Origin: Exiguobacterium acetylicum | GTDB lineage: Bacteria; Bacillota; Bacilli; Exiguobacteriales; Exiguobacteriaceae | DNA length: 64,000 bases | Direction of reading: 5' to 3' | NCBI RefSeq assembly: GCF_019890935.1 | Contig: NZ_CP082333.1 | Coordinates: 1,452,001 to 1,516,000 of the forward strand | Shown: piece by piece, positions 43,486-51,974 of the stretch | How positions within the stretch are numbered: the stretch's first letter is position 1 | How the letters are laid out: every line of letters begins with the position of its first letter | Program-made: the position numbers and the translations under genes | The notes under the pieces: generated by a model | Told to the model about the DNA's origin: nothing | Databases searched by the model: none | Seen by the model: the letters and a program-made list of their open reading frames with translations, nothing else

Positions 43486-43765
43486 AAAAAAATCCCACCT
43501 CCAAGACGTTGGTCTTGGGGACGAGACTATGCGTGTCGTGGTGCCACCCCTGTTCGCGAAACCGTCACCGGTACCGCCTTCATCGGTACGACCGTTCAAG
43601 AACGGCAAATACCTGAGCTCGATAACGGGAGCACCCGTCACGATATCCCCGATTCGGTTCCACCGTGCTGCTCAGAGGCTTGGTTCGGTCAATGGCTGAT
43701 GCTCCTTTCCACCAATCGGAGCTCTCTAGGAAAAGCCGAGATGACGTACTGTTCTCTTCGACGCG
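43486..43765 (-). promoter_or_regulatory. T-box riboswitch leader
   Basis: Read on the minus strand: an AGTA bulge (43743-43756 region), AGAGAGC followed by GGTGGAAAGGAGC (apical stem I), a specifier strand GACCGAACCAAGCCTCTGAG (43671-43690), the T-box CAGGGGTGGCACCACG (43537-43552), and a terminator CCAAGAC-CAAC-GTCTTGG with T7 (43486-43518). The base after TGG is C, so the matching tRNA should have a G discriminator. The specifier is not settled: AAC, ACC and CCA are all possible in this strand. Confidence 0.85.
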
Positions 43766-43882
43766 TTTAGATCATGTAATTTTTACCATCCTATCATGAG
43801 TTTCCTGAACCTGTAAATAAGAATATGAAATGAATCAGTTGACAACGGAAAGAAAAGGATTGTAAATTAGGAGCATGAATTT

Positions 43883-43903
43883 AAATGTTTAAACGTTTAA
43901 ACG
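43883..43903. promoter_or_regulatory. ArsR operator, copy 1
   Basis: AAATGTTTAAACGTTTAAAC directly upstream of the ArsR ribosome site, containing overlapping GTTTAAAC dyads; nearly identical to 44295-44315. Confidence 0.7.
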
Positions 43904-43911
43904 GAGGCGCT

Positions 43912-44247
43912 ATGAGAAAAAACGAACAGGATGTACAAGCTCTAGACGCAGCAGTAGGGTATTTTCAAGATGCAATTCCGATCTTTCAAGTCTTATCGGA
44001 TGTCAATCGTCAAGCGATCATCATTGAATTGGCACGGTACGATCGTTTGAACGTCAGTCAATTGGATGAAAAAATTTCGTTATCTCGACCAGCGATTTCG
44101 CATCACCTGAAAGTATTGCGGGCAGCAGGAATCGTCGCTTCTGAGAAAGTCGGTACGGAGAACTACTATTATCTGACTTTACAAGAAGCGGTCAACGTCT
44201 TGAAAACATTGACGGCAGCCATTGAAGAAGATTGTATCCTACGCTGA
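43912..44247 (+). CDS. ArsR family transcriptional regulator
   Basis: A 111-residue winged-helix repressor: FQVLSDVNRQAIIIELARYDRLNVSQLDEKISLSRPAISHHLKVLRAAGIV is the ArsR core (recognition helix SRPAISHHLKVL). The metal-binding ELCVCDL cysteines of arsenic sensors are absent, so the signal is not metal by that site. The start at 43912 follows GGAGG; the ATG 27 bases upstream lies in the operator. A matching operator lies before the downstream aldehyde dehydrogenase. Confidence 0.88.
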   Translation: MRKNEQDVQALDAAVGYFQDAIPIFQVLSDVNRQAIIIELARYDRLNVSQLDEKISLSRPAISHHLKVLRAAGIVASEKVGTENYYYLTLQEAVNVLKTLTAAIEEDCILR

Positions 44248-44253
44248 ACGAGG

Positions 44254-44279
44254 CTCTTTTCTCACACATGAGAAGAGAG
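44254..44279 (+). terminator. Terminator of the ArsR gene
   Basis: CTCTTTTCTCA/TGAGAAGAGAG stem followed by TTTGATTTT. Confidence 0.65.
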
Positions 44280-44294
44280 TTTGATTTTACACTA

Positions 44295-44315
44295 AATGTT
44301 TAAATGTTTAAACGA
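44295..44315. promoter_or_regulatory. ArsR operator, copy 2
   Basis: AAATGTTTAAATGTTTAAAC, one base different from the copy before the ArsR gene, in the promoter region of the aldehyde dehydrogenase/SDR unit. Confidence 0.7.
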
Positions 44316-44341
44316 AAGAACATAATGAAAGTGAGCGATGA

Positions 44342-45757
44342 ATGATGCAACATCCAACCATGGTTTTACAAGATCAAGCCGTAACCGAAGAAGTTTATAG
44401 TGGGAAACGTGCATTCTTTGATGCAGGGAAAACGAAGACGATCGATTTCCGGCTACGTCAGCTCGAACGGCTGGAACAGTTAGTCCGATCGAACGAAGAA
44501 CGGATTCTCGTAGCATTAGCAAAGGATTTAGGAAAACCGACATTTGAAGCCTACACGTCAGAAATCGGCGTGCTCTATCAAGAGCTGCGTGAAGCGAAAA
44601 AACAATTGGCTCGCTGGATGGAGCCGAAGCGAGTCGCAACACCACTCGTCCTGCAGCCGTCAAAGAGCTTCATCCGACACGATCCGCTCGGTGTCGTCTT
44701 GATCATCGGACCATGGAATTACCCGTTCCAGCTGTTGCTTGCACCCGTCATCGGCGCAATCGCAGCCGGAAATTGCATCGTCTTGAAACCGTCGGATTTG
44801 ACACCGCATACGTCGGGCTTGATTGCAGAGCTCATCGCAGCGACTTTCGATCCAGACTATATCAGTGTCGTCCTCGGTGATGGGGCAGTCGTTGGTGACC
44901 AATTACTCGACCGATTCCGCTTCGACCATGTCTTCTTTACGGGAAGCCCCGGTGTCGGACGACATATCGCCGTGAAGACGGCTGAGAAATTGGTTCCGAC
45001 GACACTTGAGCTTGGCGGGAAGAGTCCTGTCATCGTCGATAAGAGTGCCAATCTCCAAGTAACAGCGAAACGGATCGTCTGGTCGAAATTCTTCAATGCC
45101 GGTCAAACGTGTGTCTGTCCGGATTATCTGCTCGTTGAAGAGACAGTCAAGGAGGCGTTGATCCAGTTGCTAAAAACAGAAATCAGACGTGCTTTTGGAG
45201 CGGATCCACAATTGAGTGAAAGTTATGGACGCATCATCAATGAGCGCCGCGTACACGCTCTGCAACGTCTGATGCAACAAGGCACGATCGTTCACGGAGG
45301 ACGAATCGATTTAGCGGATCGCTACGTGGAGCCAACGTTGCTTGACGCTGTATCGCTTGAGGACGACATCATGCATGAAGAAATCTTCGGTCCGTTACTT
45401 CCGATCGTATCGTTCAGCTCACCGGAACAAGCTGTCTCGATCATTCGTCGCAATCGTTATCCACTCGCCTTATATCTCTATACGGAATCATCGGAGATGG
45501 AATCCTACTTCTTGGAGCACGTCGAGTTCGGAGGAGGATGTATCAACAATGGCATGGTGCATCTGATGAACGCTGAACTGCCGTTTGGTGGAGTCGGTGG
45601 TAGCGGGATGGGGGCGTATCACGGCAGACACACCTTTGAGACGTTCTCGCATGCGAAGAGCATCGTCAAAACGTCGACGAAACTAGATCCATCGTTACGC
45701 TACGCGCCGTACACGTCGAAAAAAATGACCATCGCAAAACGTTATTTTGCACGCTAA
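44342..45757 (+). CDS. Aldehyde dehydrogenase, class 3-like
   Basis: A 471-residue NAD(P)-dependent ALDH close in layout to B. subtilis YwdH. It has PWNYPFQLLLAPVIGAIAAGN (cofactor site), GSPGVGRHIA, LELGGKSPVIVD (general base Glu) and FFNAGQTCVCPDY (catalytic Cys), ending with a hydrophobic-basic tail. Oxidises aldehydes to acids. The ribosome site is weak and either of two adjacent ATGs may serve. The upstream operator puts it under the ArsR protein; an SDR follows. Confidence 0.9.
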   Translation: MMQHPTMVLQDQAVTEEVYSGKRAFFDAGKTKTIDFRLRQLERLEQLVRSNEERILVALAKDLGKPTFEAYTSEIGVLYQELREAKKQLARWMEPKRVATPLVLQPSKSFIRHDPLGVVLIIGPWNYPFQLLLAPVIGAIAAGNCIVLKPSDLTPHTSGLIAELIAATFDPDYISVVLGDGAVVGDQLLDRFRFDHVFFTGSPGVGRHIAVKTAEKLVPTTLELGGKSPVIVDKSANLQVTAKRIVWSKFFNAGQTCVCPDYLLVEETVKEALIQLLKTEIRRAFGADPQLSESYGRIINERRVHALQRLMQQGTIVHGGRIDLADRYVEPTLLDAVSLEDDIMHEEIFGPLLPIVSFSSPEQAVSIIRRNRYPLALYLYTESSEMESYFLEHVEFGGGCINNGMVHLMNAELPFGGVGGSGMGAYHGRHTFETFSHAKSIVKTSTKLDPSLRYAPYTSKKMTIAKRYFAR

Positions 45758-45782
45758 GTCAAACTACAAAGGAGAATTCACA

Positions 45783-46604
45783 ATGAAACAAAAGAAAACG
45801 ATCGTCATCACAGGAGCATCTAGCGGAATCGGTCGGGCAACCGTCGAACGGTTCAGTCAGGAAGGATGGCATGTCGCAGCGACGATGCGAAAGCCGGAGA
45901 CGTCAAGCGACCTCGCCTCGTTACCAGGCGTTCGCTTGTATGCACTGGATGTCACGGACGAGAGGAGCATTCGTCTAGCCTTTGAAGCCATCACGAACGA
46001 TTTCGGTACGATCGACGTCCTTTTGAACAATGCAGGGTACGGTGCGGTCGGGATCTTCGAGGAGGCGACAGCGGAGCAAATCAAACGTCAATTCGATACG
46101 AACGTCTTCGGCGTCATGAACGTGACGCGTCAGGCATTGCCACTCTTTCGAAAACAACGAAAGGGGAAGATCGTGACTGTGACATCCGTCGGGGGACAAG
46201 TCACGTTTCCGATCTATAGCCTGTACCACAGCTCGAAATGGGCTGTCGAAGGATTCATGGAATCGTTGCATTATGAGCTTGCTCCGCTCGGGATCGCCGT
46301 CAAACTGATCGAACCAGGACCGATCAAGACCGACTTCTACGGACGGTCGCAAGATCTCGTGCAAACGAATATCGTGGATTATGCCGACTATATGAAAACG
46401 GCGCTCAAAAATTCGAACGCAGCAGGAGAAGAAGCTGAAGGACCGGAAGTCGTCGCCGATGCGATTCACCGTGCTGTGATGGATGACTCGAAAAAGATGC
46501 GATATCCCGTCGGCAAGAATGCAGCGAACTTAATTCGATTGAAACGATTCTTGCCGCACACGGTCTTTTTCCGAATCGTCCGTCGTGTCATCGAAAAAGC
46601 ATGA
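45783..46604 (+). CDS. Short-chain dehydrogenase/reductase
   Basis: A 273-residue classical SDR: TGASSGIGRAT (cofactor loop, about 10-20), LLNNAGYG, SVGGQ with catalytic Ser, and YHSSKWAVEG giving the YxxxK-like YHSSK catalytic pair. AAAGGAG precedes 45783. It lies 25 bases after the ALDH and is presumably in its operon. Substrate unknown; the partner enzyme suggests aldehyde or ketone detoxification. Confidence 0.9.
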   Translation: MKQKKTIVITGASSGIGRATVERFSQEGWHVAATMRKPETSSDLASLPGVRLYALDVTDERSIRLAFEAITNDFGTIDVLLNNAGYGAVGIFEEATAEQIKRQFDTNVFGVMNVTRQALPLFRKQRKGKIVTVTSVGGQVTFPIYSLYHSSKWAVEGFMESLHYELAPLGIAVKLIEPGPIKTDFYGRSQDLVQTNIVDYADYMKTALKNSNAAGEEAEGPEVVADAIHRAVMDDSKKMRYPVGKNAANLIRLKRFLPHTVFFRIVRRVIEKA

Positions 46605-46610
46605 TTAGTC

Positions 46611-46699
46611 GAGACTGACGCAAAAAGAATGCGGTAAGGGTGGCAGATCATCATTCTGCCATCCTTATTTTTATAGAGACTAACTTTTGAATCAGCCTC
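46611..46699. repeat. MITE-like repeat element (short form)
   Basis: Bounded by GAGACTGACGCAAAA and TTTTGAATCAGCCTC, imperfect terminal inverted repeats. The interior has a GGCAGA/TCTGCC hairpin. It matches, inverted, the outer part of 23475-23713. It may also act as terminator of the SDR gene. Confidence 0.65.
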
Positions 46700-46716
46700 G
46701 TTAACCGATTGATCCG

Positions 46717-46745
46717 TTGACAAGCGATCGGTCGCTTCATATAGT
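46717..46745 (+). promoter_or_regulatory. Sigma-A promoter of the MFS/MarR operon
   Basis: TTGACA (46717-46722), 17-base spacer, TATAGT (46740-46745): a near-consensus promoter. The -10 box overlaps the palindromic operator. Confidence 0.8.
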
Positions 46746-46762
46746 TTAGTTAACTTAACTAT
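46741..46762. promoter_or_regulatory. Probable MarR operator
   Basis: A near-perfect 22-bp dyad with half-sites ATAGTT and AACTAT centred on AGTTAACT, overlapping the -10 box. Confidence 0.65.
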
Positions 46763-46782
46763 AAGGGAAGGGAGTCTGATTC

Positions 46783-47988
46783 ATGGCAGTGCTGAGGAAT
46801 CAACGCTTTGTCTTCATGTGGTTGTCCGGTATGACATTAACGCTCGGTTTTGCAATCTTCTTCTTGAGTGTGTCGTGGTTGACGATTGATGTCTTGCGAC
46901 AGCCTGCCTTGCTTGGTCTGATATTAACAGCCGTGTCGTTGCCCCGGGTCATCATGATGGTGTTTGGTGGCGTGTTCGCCGATCGATTCCAGAAGAGCCG
47001 TCTTCTCTTTTGGACGAATCTTGGACAGGCGTTCTTGATGCTTGGTGTCGTGCTCTTACATTACGCTGATGCGTACTCGGTTGGGACACTCTTGTTGATT
47101 TCTGTCGTGTTTGGCATTTTGGATGGCATGTCTTATCCTGCTTTATCGTCCTTGTTGCCGTCTCTCGTTCCTGCGTCGCAATTACAGCGGGCGAATTCCT
47201 TATTTCAAGGATCACTCGAATTGATGTTCGTCATCGGTCCGTTTCTCGCAGGACTCTTGCTGACGCAAGGGGGATTTGGACTGAGCTTCGGGACAGCGAT
47301 GATCTTAATCTTTATTGCAGCCGTACTGGTCTTACCGCGGCTGATTCGCGATCCTATTCCGGATACCTCCGTCCTCTCGATTCGTCAGGTCTTACACGAC
47401 TTACGCGAAGGAATTCGGTATGTCAAAGAGACGCCAGTCTTACGTGCTGGTACGTTGTCGATTGCCATCGTCAATCTATTCGTCATGGGACCGTTGATCA
47501 TGAGCATCCCGATTCTCGTCGGCGCAGCGAAAGGGTCAGCGGCGGATCTCAGTCTCATCGAAGGTGGCCTTGCTGTCGGGACATTTGTTGCCAGTGTCGT
47601 CGTGTTGTTTCTAAGGTCGATTCATCGCGGTCGGTTCGTCTTTCGTACGCTGTTTTTGACGTTAGGTGCTTTCTTGCTGTACACCCAGGTGACATCGATT
47701 CCGTTACTTGCTTTCACGGCGGCGATGAGTGGATTTTTGTTGATGCTCGTTTATCTGCCGACCGTGACGATTTTACAGGAGCGGAGTGATCCGGATAAGA
47801 TCGGACGCGTCATGAGCATCATGGCGCTTGCCGCTTCCGGTCTAGAACCGATTGCGTTCGCGGTCTTATCGCTGTTAGTCGCGATCGAAATTCCAATTCA
47901 GTTTCTGCTGATTGCGTTCGCTGTGATTGGTGTCATCTGTGGTCTGTTACTCTATCGCAGAAGTCGAGATTTTCGGAACATTTCATGA
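46783..47988 (+). CDS. MFS transporter, DHA3 family exporter
   Basis: A 401-residue 12-helix exporter of the MFS_3 type, with motif A as GGVFADRFQKSRLLFWTN and a helix 5 region SLFQGSLELMFVIGPFLAGLLL. GGGAGTC lies before the ATG. It is followed 13 bases later by a MarR regulator and driven by the strong promoter with overlapping operator, a typical self-regulated drug-pump unit. Confidence 0.9.
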   Translation: MAVLRNQRFVFMWLSGMTLTLGFAIFFLSVSWLTIDVLRQPALLGLILTAVSLPRVIMMVFGGVFADRFQKSRLLFWTNLGQAFLMLGVVLLHYADAYSVGTLLLISVVFGILDGMSYPALSSLLPSLVPASQLQRANSLFQGSLELMFVIGPFLAGLLLTQGGFGLSFGTAMILIFIAAVLVLPRLIRDPIPDTSVLSIRQVLHDLREGIRYVKETPVLRAGTLSIAIVNLFVMGPLIMSIPILVGAAKGSAADLSLIEGGLAVGTFVASVVVLFLRSIHRGRFVFRTLFLTLGAFLLYTQVTSIPLLAFTAAMSGFLLMLVYLPTVTILQERSDPDKIGRVMSIMALAASGLEPIAFAVLSLLVAIEIPIQFLLIAFAVIGVICGLLLYRRSRDFRNIS

Positions 47989-48001
47989 CAGGAGGAAAAC
48001 A

Positions 48002-48448
48002 ATGGAAGGATCTAAAAAACAGGACATCTTGACGATGTATCGGCGTATCGATGAACTAGATCTTCAGCTGGCGAAGTTTTTCGCAGCGTTGAATCCGTTT
48101 GCTTTGAGTCAACAACAGGAACAGCTACTGCTATTGTTCAAACGAAAAGACTCCTGGACGTCGACGGAAATCGCACGAACGATGGGAATCTCGAAGAGTG
48201 CGGTCAGTCAAGTACTGAAGATCTTGGAAGAACGTACATTCGTCAAGCGTCAGAAGAATCCAGCAAACTTAAGGGAAAGTTTCATCCATCTCGATACAAA
48301 TGGGGTAGCCTACTTGCGAACGATGGATGAGATCGAAGAGCAATTGGCGGAGGAGATGACGACATTGCTCGACGAAGTGGAACTAGATATCATCAATCGT
48401 TCCCTTGTGCGCATGATTGATCGATTTCAGGAACTCGATCGATCGTAA
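48002..48448 (+). CDS. MarR family transcriptional regulator
   Basis: A 148-residue winged helix: WTSTEIARTMGISKSAVSQVLKILEERTFVKRQKNPANLRESFIHL is the HTH and wing, flanked by dimerisation helices. The start at 48002 follows CAGGAGG; the open frame extends back into the MFS gene but without a site. It is expected to repress its own operon through the palindrome at 46741 and release on drug binding. Confidence 0.9.
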   Translation: MEGSKKQDILTMYRRIDELDLQLAKFFAALNPFALSQQQEQLLLLFKRKDSWTSTEIARTMGISKSAVSQVLKILEERTFVKRQKNPANLRESFIHLDTNGVAYLRTMDEIEEQLAEEMTTLLDEVELDIINRSLVRMIDRFQELDRS

Positions 48449-48573
48449 GTAAACGGATTTTCATAATCAGAACGAATCAAATGGGAAAATCCTGGAACGA
48501 CTCGTATGATACGCTAAGTAAATAAGTGATTCAGAAACACCTTTTATATTGATTCACTGAAAGGAGAATGACA

Positions 48574-49041
48574 GTGAAATTCTTTATACTTAGCGTATTG
48601 CCACTACTTGTCGTACTCAGCACGCCACTCTTCTCGATGACGGAGCAAATCTCACAAACGCTTTACTTTTTGGTAGTGTTCTTATTGACATGTCTGTCGG
48701 CGATGATGCTCGTTGAGCGACAACGTTTTTTCAAGCGTCTGAATACAGTACGACCGCTATACGGGATCGTGATCGGAATTCTTGGGCTTGCTAGTTTTGT
48801 TGGGATACTGATTTGGCTCTCGCCAGTCTTGTTGCAGACTGGTCTTGGAGGTCGTATCCTGACGTTCATATTGATGTATCTTGGAATCTTGATTCTTGGT
48901 TTCATCACCGGTTGTTTCTTCGAAGGCATCACGCGCCAGCCGAAGGATCAATTGATTCGCCCAGTCTTTCTGTTCATTGGGACAGGGTATGCTATCTTGA
49001 CTGTCTTTGGCATTTTGCAACTTTATCACCAAGCAGGATGA
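48574..49041 (+). CDS. Multi-pass membrane protein, 155 residues
   Basis: Five hydrophobic segments. The GTG at 48574 has AAGGAG at ideal spacing, whereas the ATG at 48568 lies only two bases after it, so GTG is preferred. Gly-rich helices (GIVIGILGLASFVGILIW, FILMYLGILILGFITGCFF). Family not recognised; it stands alone with a strong terminator. Confidence 0.6.
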   Translation: MKFFILSVLPLLVVLSTPLFSMTEQISQTLYFLVVFLLTCLSAMMLVERQRFFKRLNTVRPLYGIVIGILGLASFVGILIWLSPVLLQTGLGGRILTFILMYLGILILGFITGCFFEGITRQPKDQLIRPVFLFIGTGYAILTVFGILQLYHQAG

Positions 49042-49081
49042 AATAACCCCCTTGACGTCATCGTACGTCAAGGGGGTTATT
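49042..49081. terminator. Strong bidirectional terminator
   Basis: A 17-bp perfect stem (49042-49058 with 49065-49081) and a 6-base loop between converging genes. Confidence 0.85.
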
Positions 49082-49084
49082 GTT

Positions 49085-49522
49085 TTACTGCACTTTCAAT
49101 AAGAATCCGAATTGTCCGTCTCCTTGTTCCCAGCGCGAGTTTAGTTCGTACGCATAGAGGCCAGGTTCTGTCGGGGCGTTGAACTGATCTTTTTTCAAAG
49201 CGATAGGGGATTCCTGTTTTTGATCGTCCCACTGTGATAGTTTTACGCTTTTAAGATCACCGGATAATTCGACACGGACGGGAGCTCCAGCAGAGACGGT
49301 AACTGGCGTTTTCCCTTTTGCTAGGTCAAGACCGTCACGGTACGTCTTATCGACACATTGACTACGGAGCAAGCTATCCCAGCAATAAGACCCCTGGACG
49401 GTCGGAACATCCTTTCCTTTTGCCTCGATTTCGGGATTCGGTGGCGCACCACGGAACGGTTCGAAAACGATGACGCAAACGACGAGGATCAGTAGGACGG
49501 CTAATGTTAGACCACGTTTCAT
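49085..49522 (-). CDS. Exported/anchored protein, 145 residues
   Basis: An N-terminal membrane helix or signal (about residues 4-22), then an extracellular domain with two cysteines spaced as YCWDSLLRSQC that could form a disulfide, and a beta-rich tail (APTEPGLYAYELNSRW). GGGGGTG precedes the ATG. Family not recognised. Confidence 0.6.
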   Translation of the reverse strand: MKRGLTLAVLLILVVCVIVFEPFRGAPPNPEIEAKGKDVPTVQGSYCWDSLLRSQCVDKTYRDGLDLAKGKTPVTVSAGAPVRVELSGDLKSVKLSQWDDQKQESPIALKKDQFNAPTEPGLYAYELNSRWEQGDGQFGFLLKVQ

Positions 49523-49635
49523 GAGACACCCCCGATGGATTTTCTTTATTTTACCAAAATAAATCGAGATAAGCTGAGGTGTCTTTGAAAAAAAGGATAT
49601 TCATTTCTTGAATTTCGAAATACTTCCGTTCCCCA

Positions 49636-50709
49636 TTAATTTTTAGAAAACAGCTGCAATCGTTTGTTCAACAACTCCGCGACATAAATCGTTCCATCCG
49701 AACCGACCGCGATGTCGTGTGCAATCCGGAGTTGTCCCGCTTCTTTGCCCCACGCACCGAATCGTTTCTCAATCTTTCCTTGTTTGTTCAAGATGACGAT
49801 TTGGCTTTGCGCGTTCTTTTTTTGTCCATTAAGATAGTTTCCACCATCAGCGACGTAGACTTTACCGTTCGCACCGACTTCGATCCCGTACGGTCGACCG
49901 AGTTCTTTTGACGACCACGTATCGATGTGTTTGCCATTTCGATTAAAGACTTGAACCCGGGCGTTTTCCCGGTCCGCCACATAGAGATTCATCTCATCGT
50001 CACTACTGATCCCATGCGGCAGATTGAACTGTCCGTCTTGTTTGCCGAGTTCATTGACTTCCCATTTGACTGTTCCTTTTGGATCAAACATGACGATGCG
50101 ACTATTCCGGTAGCCGTCAGATACGGCGAACGAGCCATCCTTGAAAACGGTGACGTCTGTCGGACGAGCGAACGTCTTTTCATCCAGCTGTAGCGGGATG
50201 CTTGGCAAGACGTTTCGGATGCGCAGACCGACTTCCGTGAACGGACCATATGCGTTTCCAAACGTTTGCAAGACTTTACCGGACGCATCGAGCTTGAAGA
50301 CTTGGTTCAAACTGATGTCGGTAATCCAGATATTGTTTTGATCATCGACTTCGAGACCGTGCGGTGACTTGAACAGCCCTGCGCCTAACCGCTTCTTCAC
50401 CTGCATCGTCTTTCCGTCGAGCACGATCAATGTCGGTTCTGTGATGTAGGTGTCATCGCCGTATGAATTACTACCCCGGTGTAAATAGTAGACGTCACCG
50501 TTCGGAGCAACAGCGACGCCGCTCGCTTCCCCGGCAATCGAACGATCGCGCGTTTCTAGTGGCCAAGCAACCTGACCGCGATACGTCGTATCCTTTGGGA
50601 TGGGTGAATAGTTGTCTTTCACGACGGGATCTGCGCCACCTCTTGACCAGGAAATACCCAGTACCGTGATGGTTGCTAATGTCCCTATAAAGATTAATCG
50701 TTTTTTCAT
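49636..50709 (-). CDS. Secreted NHL-repeat beta-propeller protein
   Basis: A 357-residue protein with a signal peptide (KKRLIFIGTLATITVLGISW) and six NHL-type blades, for example SPHGLEVDDQNNIWITD, NLPHGISSDDEMNLYVADREN, GRPYGIEVGANGKVYVADGGN and RIAHDIAVGSDGTIYVAE. It probably binds a ligand or protein outside the cell; an enzymatic role as in peptidylglycine lyases is possible but not shown. The start at 50709 follows GGAGG. Confidence 0.8.
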   Translation of the reverse strand: MKKRLIFIGTLATITVLGISWSRGGADPVVKDNYSPIPKDTTYRGQVAWPLETRDRSIAGEASGVAVAPNGDVYYLHRGSNSYGDDTYITEPTLIVLDGKTMQVKKRLGAGLFKSPHGLEVDDQNNIWITDISLNQVFKLDASGKVLQTFGNAYGPFTEVGLRIRNVLPSIPLQLDEKTFARPTDVTVFKDGSFAVSDGYRNSRIVMFDPKGTVKWEVNELGKQDGQFNLPHGISSDDEMNLYVADRENARVQVFNRNGKHIDTWSSKELGRPYGIEVGANGKVYVADGGNYLNGQKKNAQSQIVILNKQGKIEKRFGAWGKEAGQLRIAHDIAVGSDGTIYVAELLNKRLQLFSKN

Positions 50710-50878
50710 ACATTGTTCCTCCAGACGTGAATTCGTCTCCATATTATATCTAGATATTAAACGAGGACGAATCGTTCTATAGAAGGAGACAGCGGGTTAC
50801 GGAAGCAGGATATTAAAATCAGGATGAAGGGGTAAAGAAGAGAGATATCATATGAGGGAAAGAAAGTGAGGCAAAAAC

Positions 50879-51910
50879 ATGAAGGCAGTCACCGTAACGG
50901 GGCATGGCGGGCTTGAGCAGCTCGCCTATATCGATCAAGAGACACCACAACCGAAACAAGGCGAGGTACTGATTGAAATCAAAGCTTGTGCCTTGAACAA
51001 TACAGAAATTTGGATGCGGGAAGGCGCCTATGGTGCAGAGAGTGAATCCGGCTGGAAAGCAGAAGGGGTGCAGTTCCCCCGGATTCCCGGTTCAGACATC
51101 AGCGGACGAATCGTCGCGGTCGGAGACGGTGTCGCCGAGACGGAAATCGGACGCGACGTCGTCTTGTTCCCGTTCACGGCGAGTGGAGAAATTGCTGACG
51201 AACAAAGTGCCGAGGACTTATCATTCATCGGTTCCGAGTATGACGGCGGATACGCGGAGTATGTCTGCTGGCCGCTCGAACTCTGTTACGACATGCCGCT
51301 TGCTTCCTATACGGACAGTGCGGTCTTCTCGGTCAGTGGATTGACGGCGTGGCACATGGTCGAACAACTCGACTTACAACAAGGACAGACGGTTCTCGTA
51401 ACAGGTGCCAGTGGCGGTGTCGGTTCACTCAACGTCCAGATTGCGAAACGTGTCTTCGGTGCCCGTGTCGTCGCACTCGTCGGTGATTTGAAGCTGACGG
51501 ATCAATTGCAAAAACTCGGGGCGGACTTGGTCGTTTCCTACCGTGAGCCGGACTGGGATCAGCAGGTCATGCAAGAAGTCGGTCCGGTCGATGCGATTCT
51601 CGACGTCGTCGGCGATGCGGTGGTCAAACAAGGACTGGATCTGCTGAAGCGCGGCGGAACGTACTGTATTTCCGGATCGTCCGGGGGGCAGGTGACGTCG
51701 CTTGATTTTCGGACGCTTTATTTAAAACATATCCGTCTACAAGGATCCGTCCTTGGCAATCGCCATGATTATGAGAAATTACTCGAGGCGGTTCGGACGC
51801 AGACGATTCAGCCGGTCATCGACCGGACGTTCCCGCTCGCTGAAGCGCGACAAGCCCAAGCGTACTTCAAACAAGCTGGCAAATTCGGCAAGGTCATCTT
51901 GCTACCATAA
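50879..51910 (+). CDS. MDR-family alcohol dehydrogenase/quinone oxidoreductase-like
   Basis: A 343-residue medium-chain dehydrogenase: KACALNNTEIWMREGAYG, PRIPGSDISGRIVAVGDGV, the cofactor motif TGASGGVGSLNVQIAKRVFG (about 175-193), and a C-terminal GKVILLP. The catalytic Cys/His zinc set is not clear. A second MDR gene at 8438 is only distantly similar. AGTGAGG lies upstream; transcribed alone with its own terminator. Confidence 0.85.
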   Translation: MKAVTVTGHGGLEQLAYIDQETPQPKQGEVLIEIKACALNNTEIWMREGAYGAESESGWKAEGVQFPRIPGSDISGRIVAVGDGVAETEIGRDVVLFPFTASGEIADEQSAEDLSFIGSEYDGGYAEYVCWPLELCYDMPLASYTDSAVFSVSGLTAWHMVEQLDLQQGQTVLVTGASGGVGSLNVQIAKRVFGARVVALVGDLKLTDQLQKLGADLVVSYREPDWDQQVMQEVGPVDAILDVVGDAVVKQGLDLLKRGGTYCISGSSGGQVTSLDFRTLYLKHIRLQGSVLGNRHDYEKLLEAVRTQTIQPVIDRTFPLAEARQAQAYFKQAGKFGKVILLP

Positions 51911-51924
51911 GTGAAACCGAACAA

Positions 51925-51965
51925 AACGAGCTATCCTCTTCCTGTGATGGAAAGGGTAGCTCGTT
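51925..51965. terminator. Bidirectional hairpin
   Basis: AACGAGCTA/TAGCTCGTT outer stem with TCTTCC/GGAAAG inner pairing between converging genes. Confidence 0.7.
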
Positions 51966-51974
51966 GTCGTATCG

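Noticed and set aside
43395..43699. Plus-strand open frames within the MFS upstream region
   Set aside because: They run through the T-box leader on the opposite strand and have no ribosome sites.
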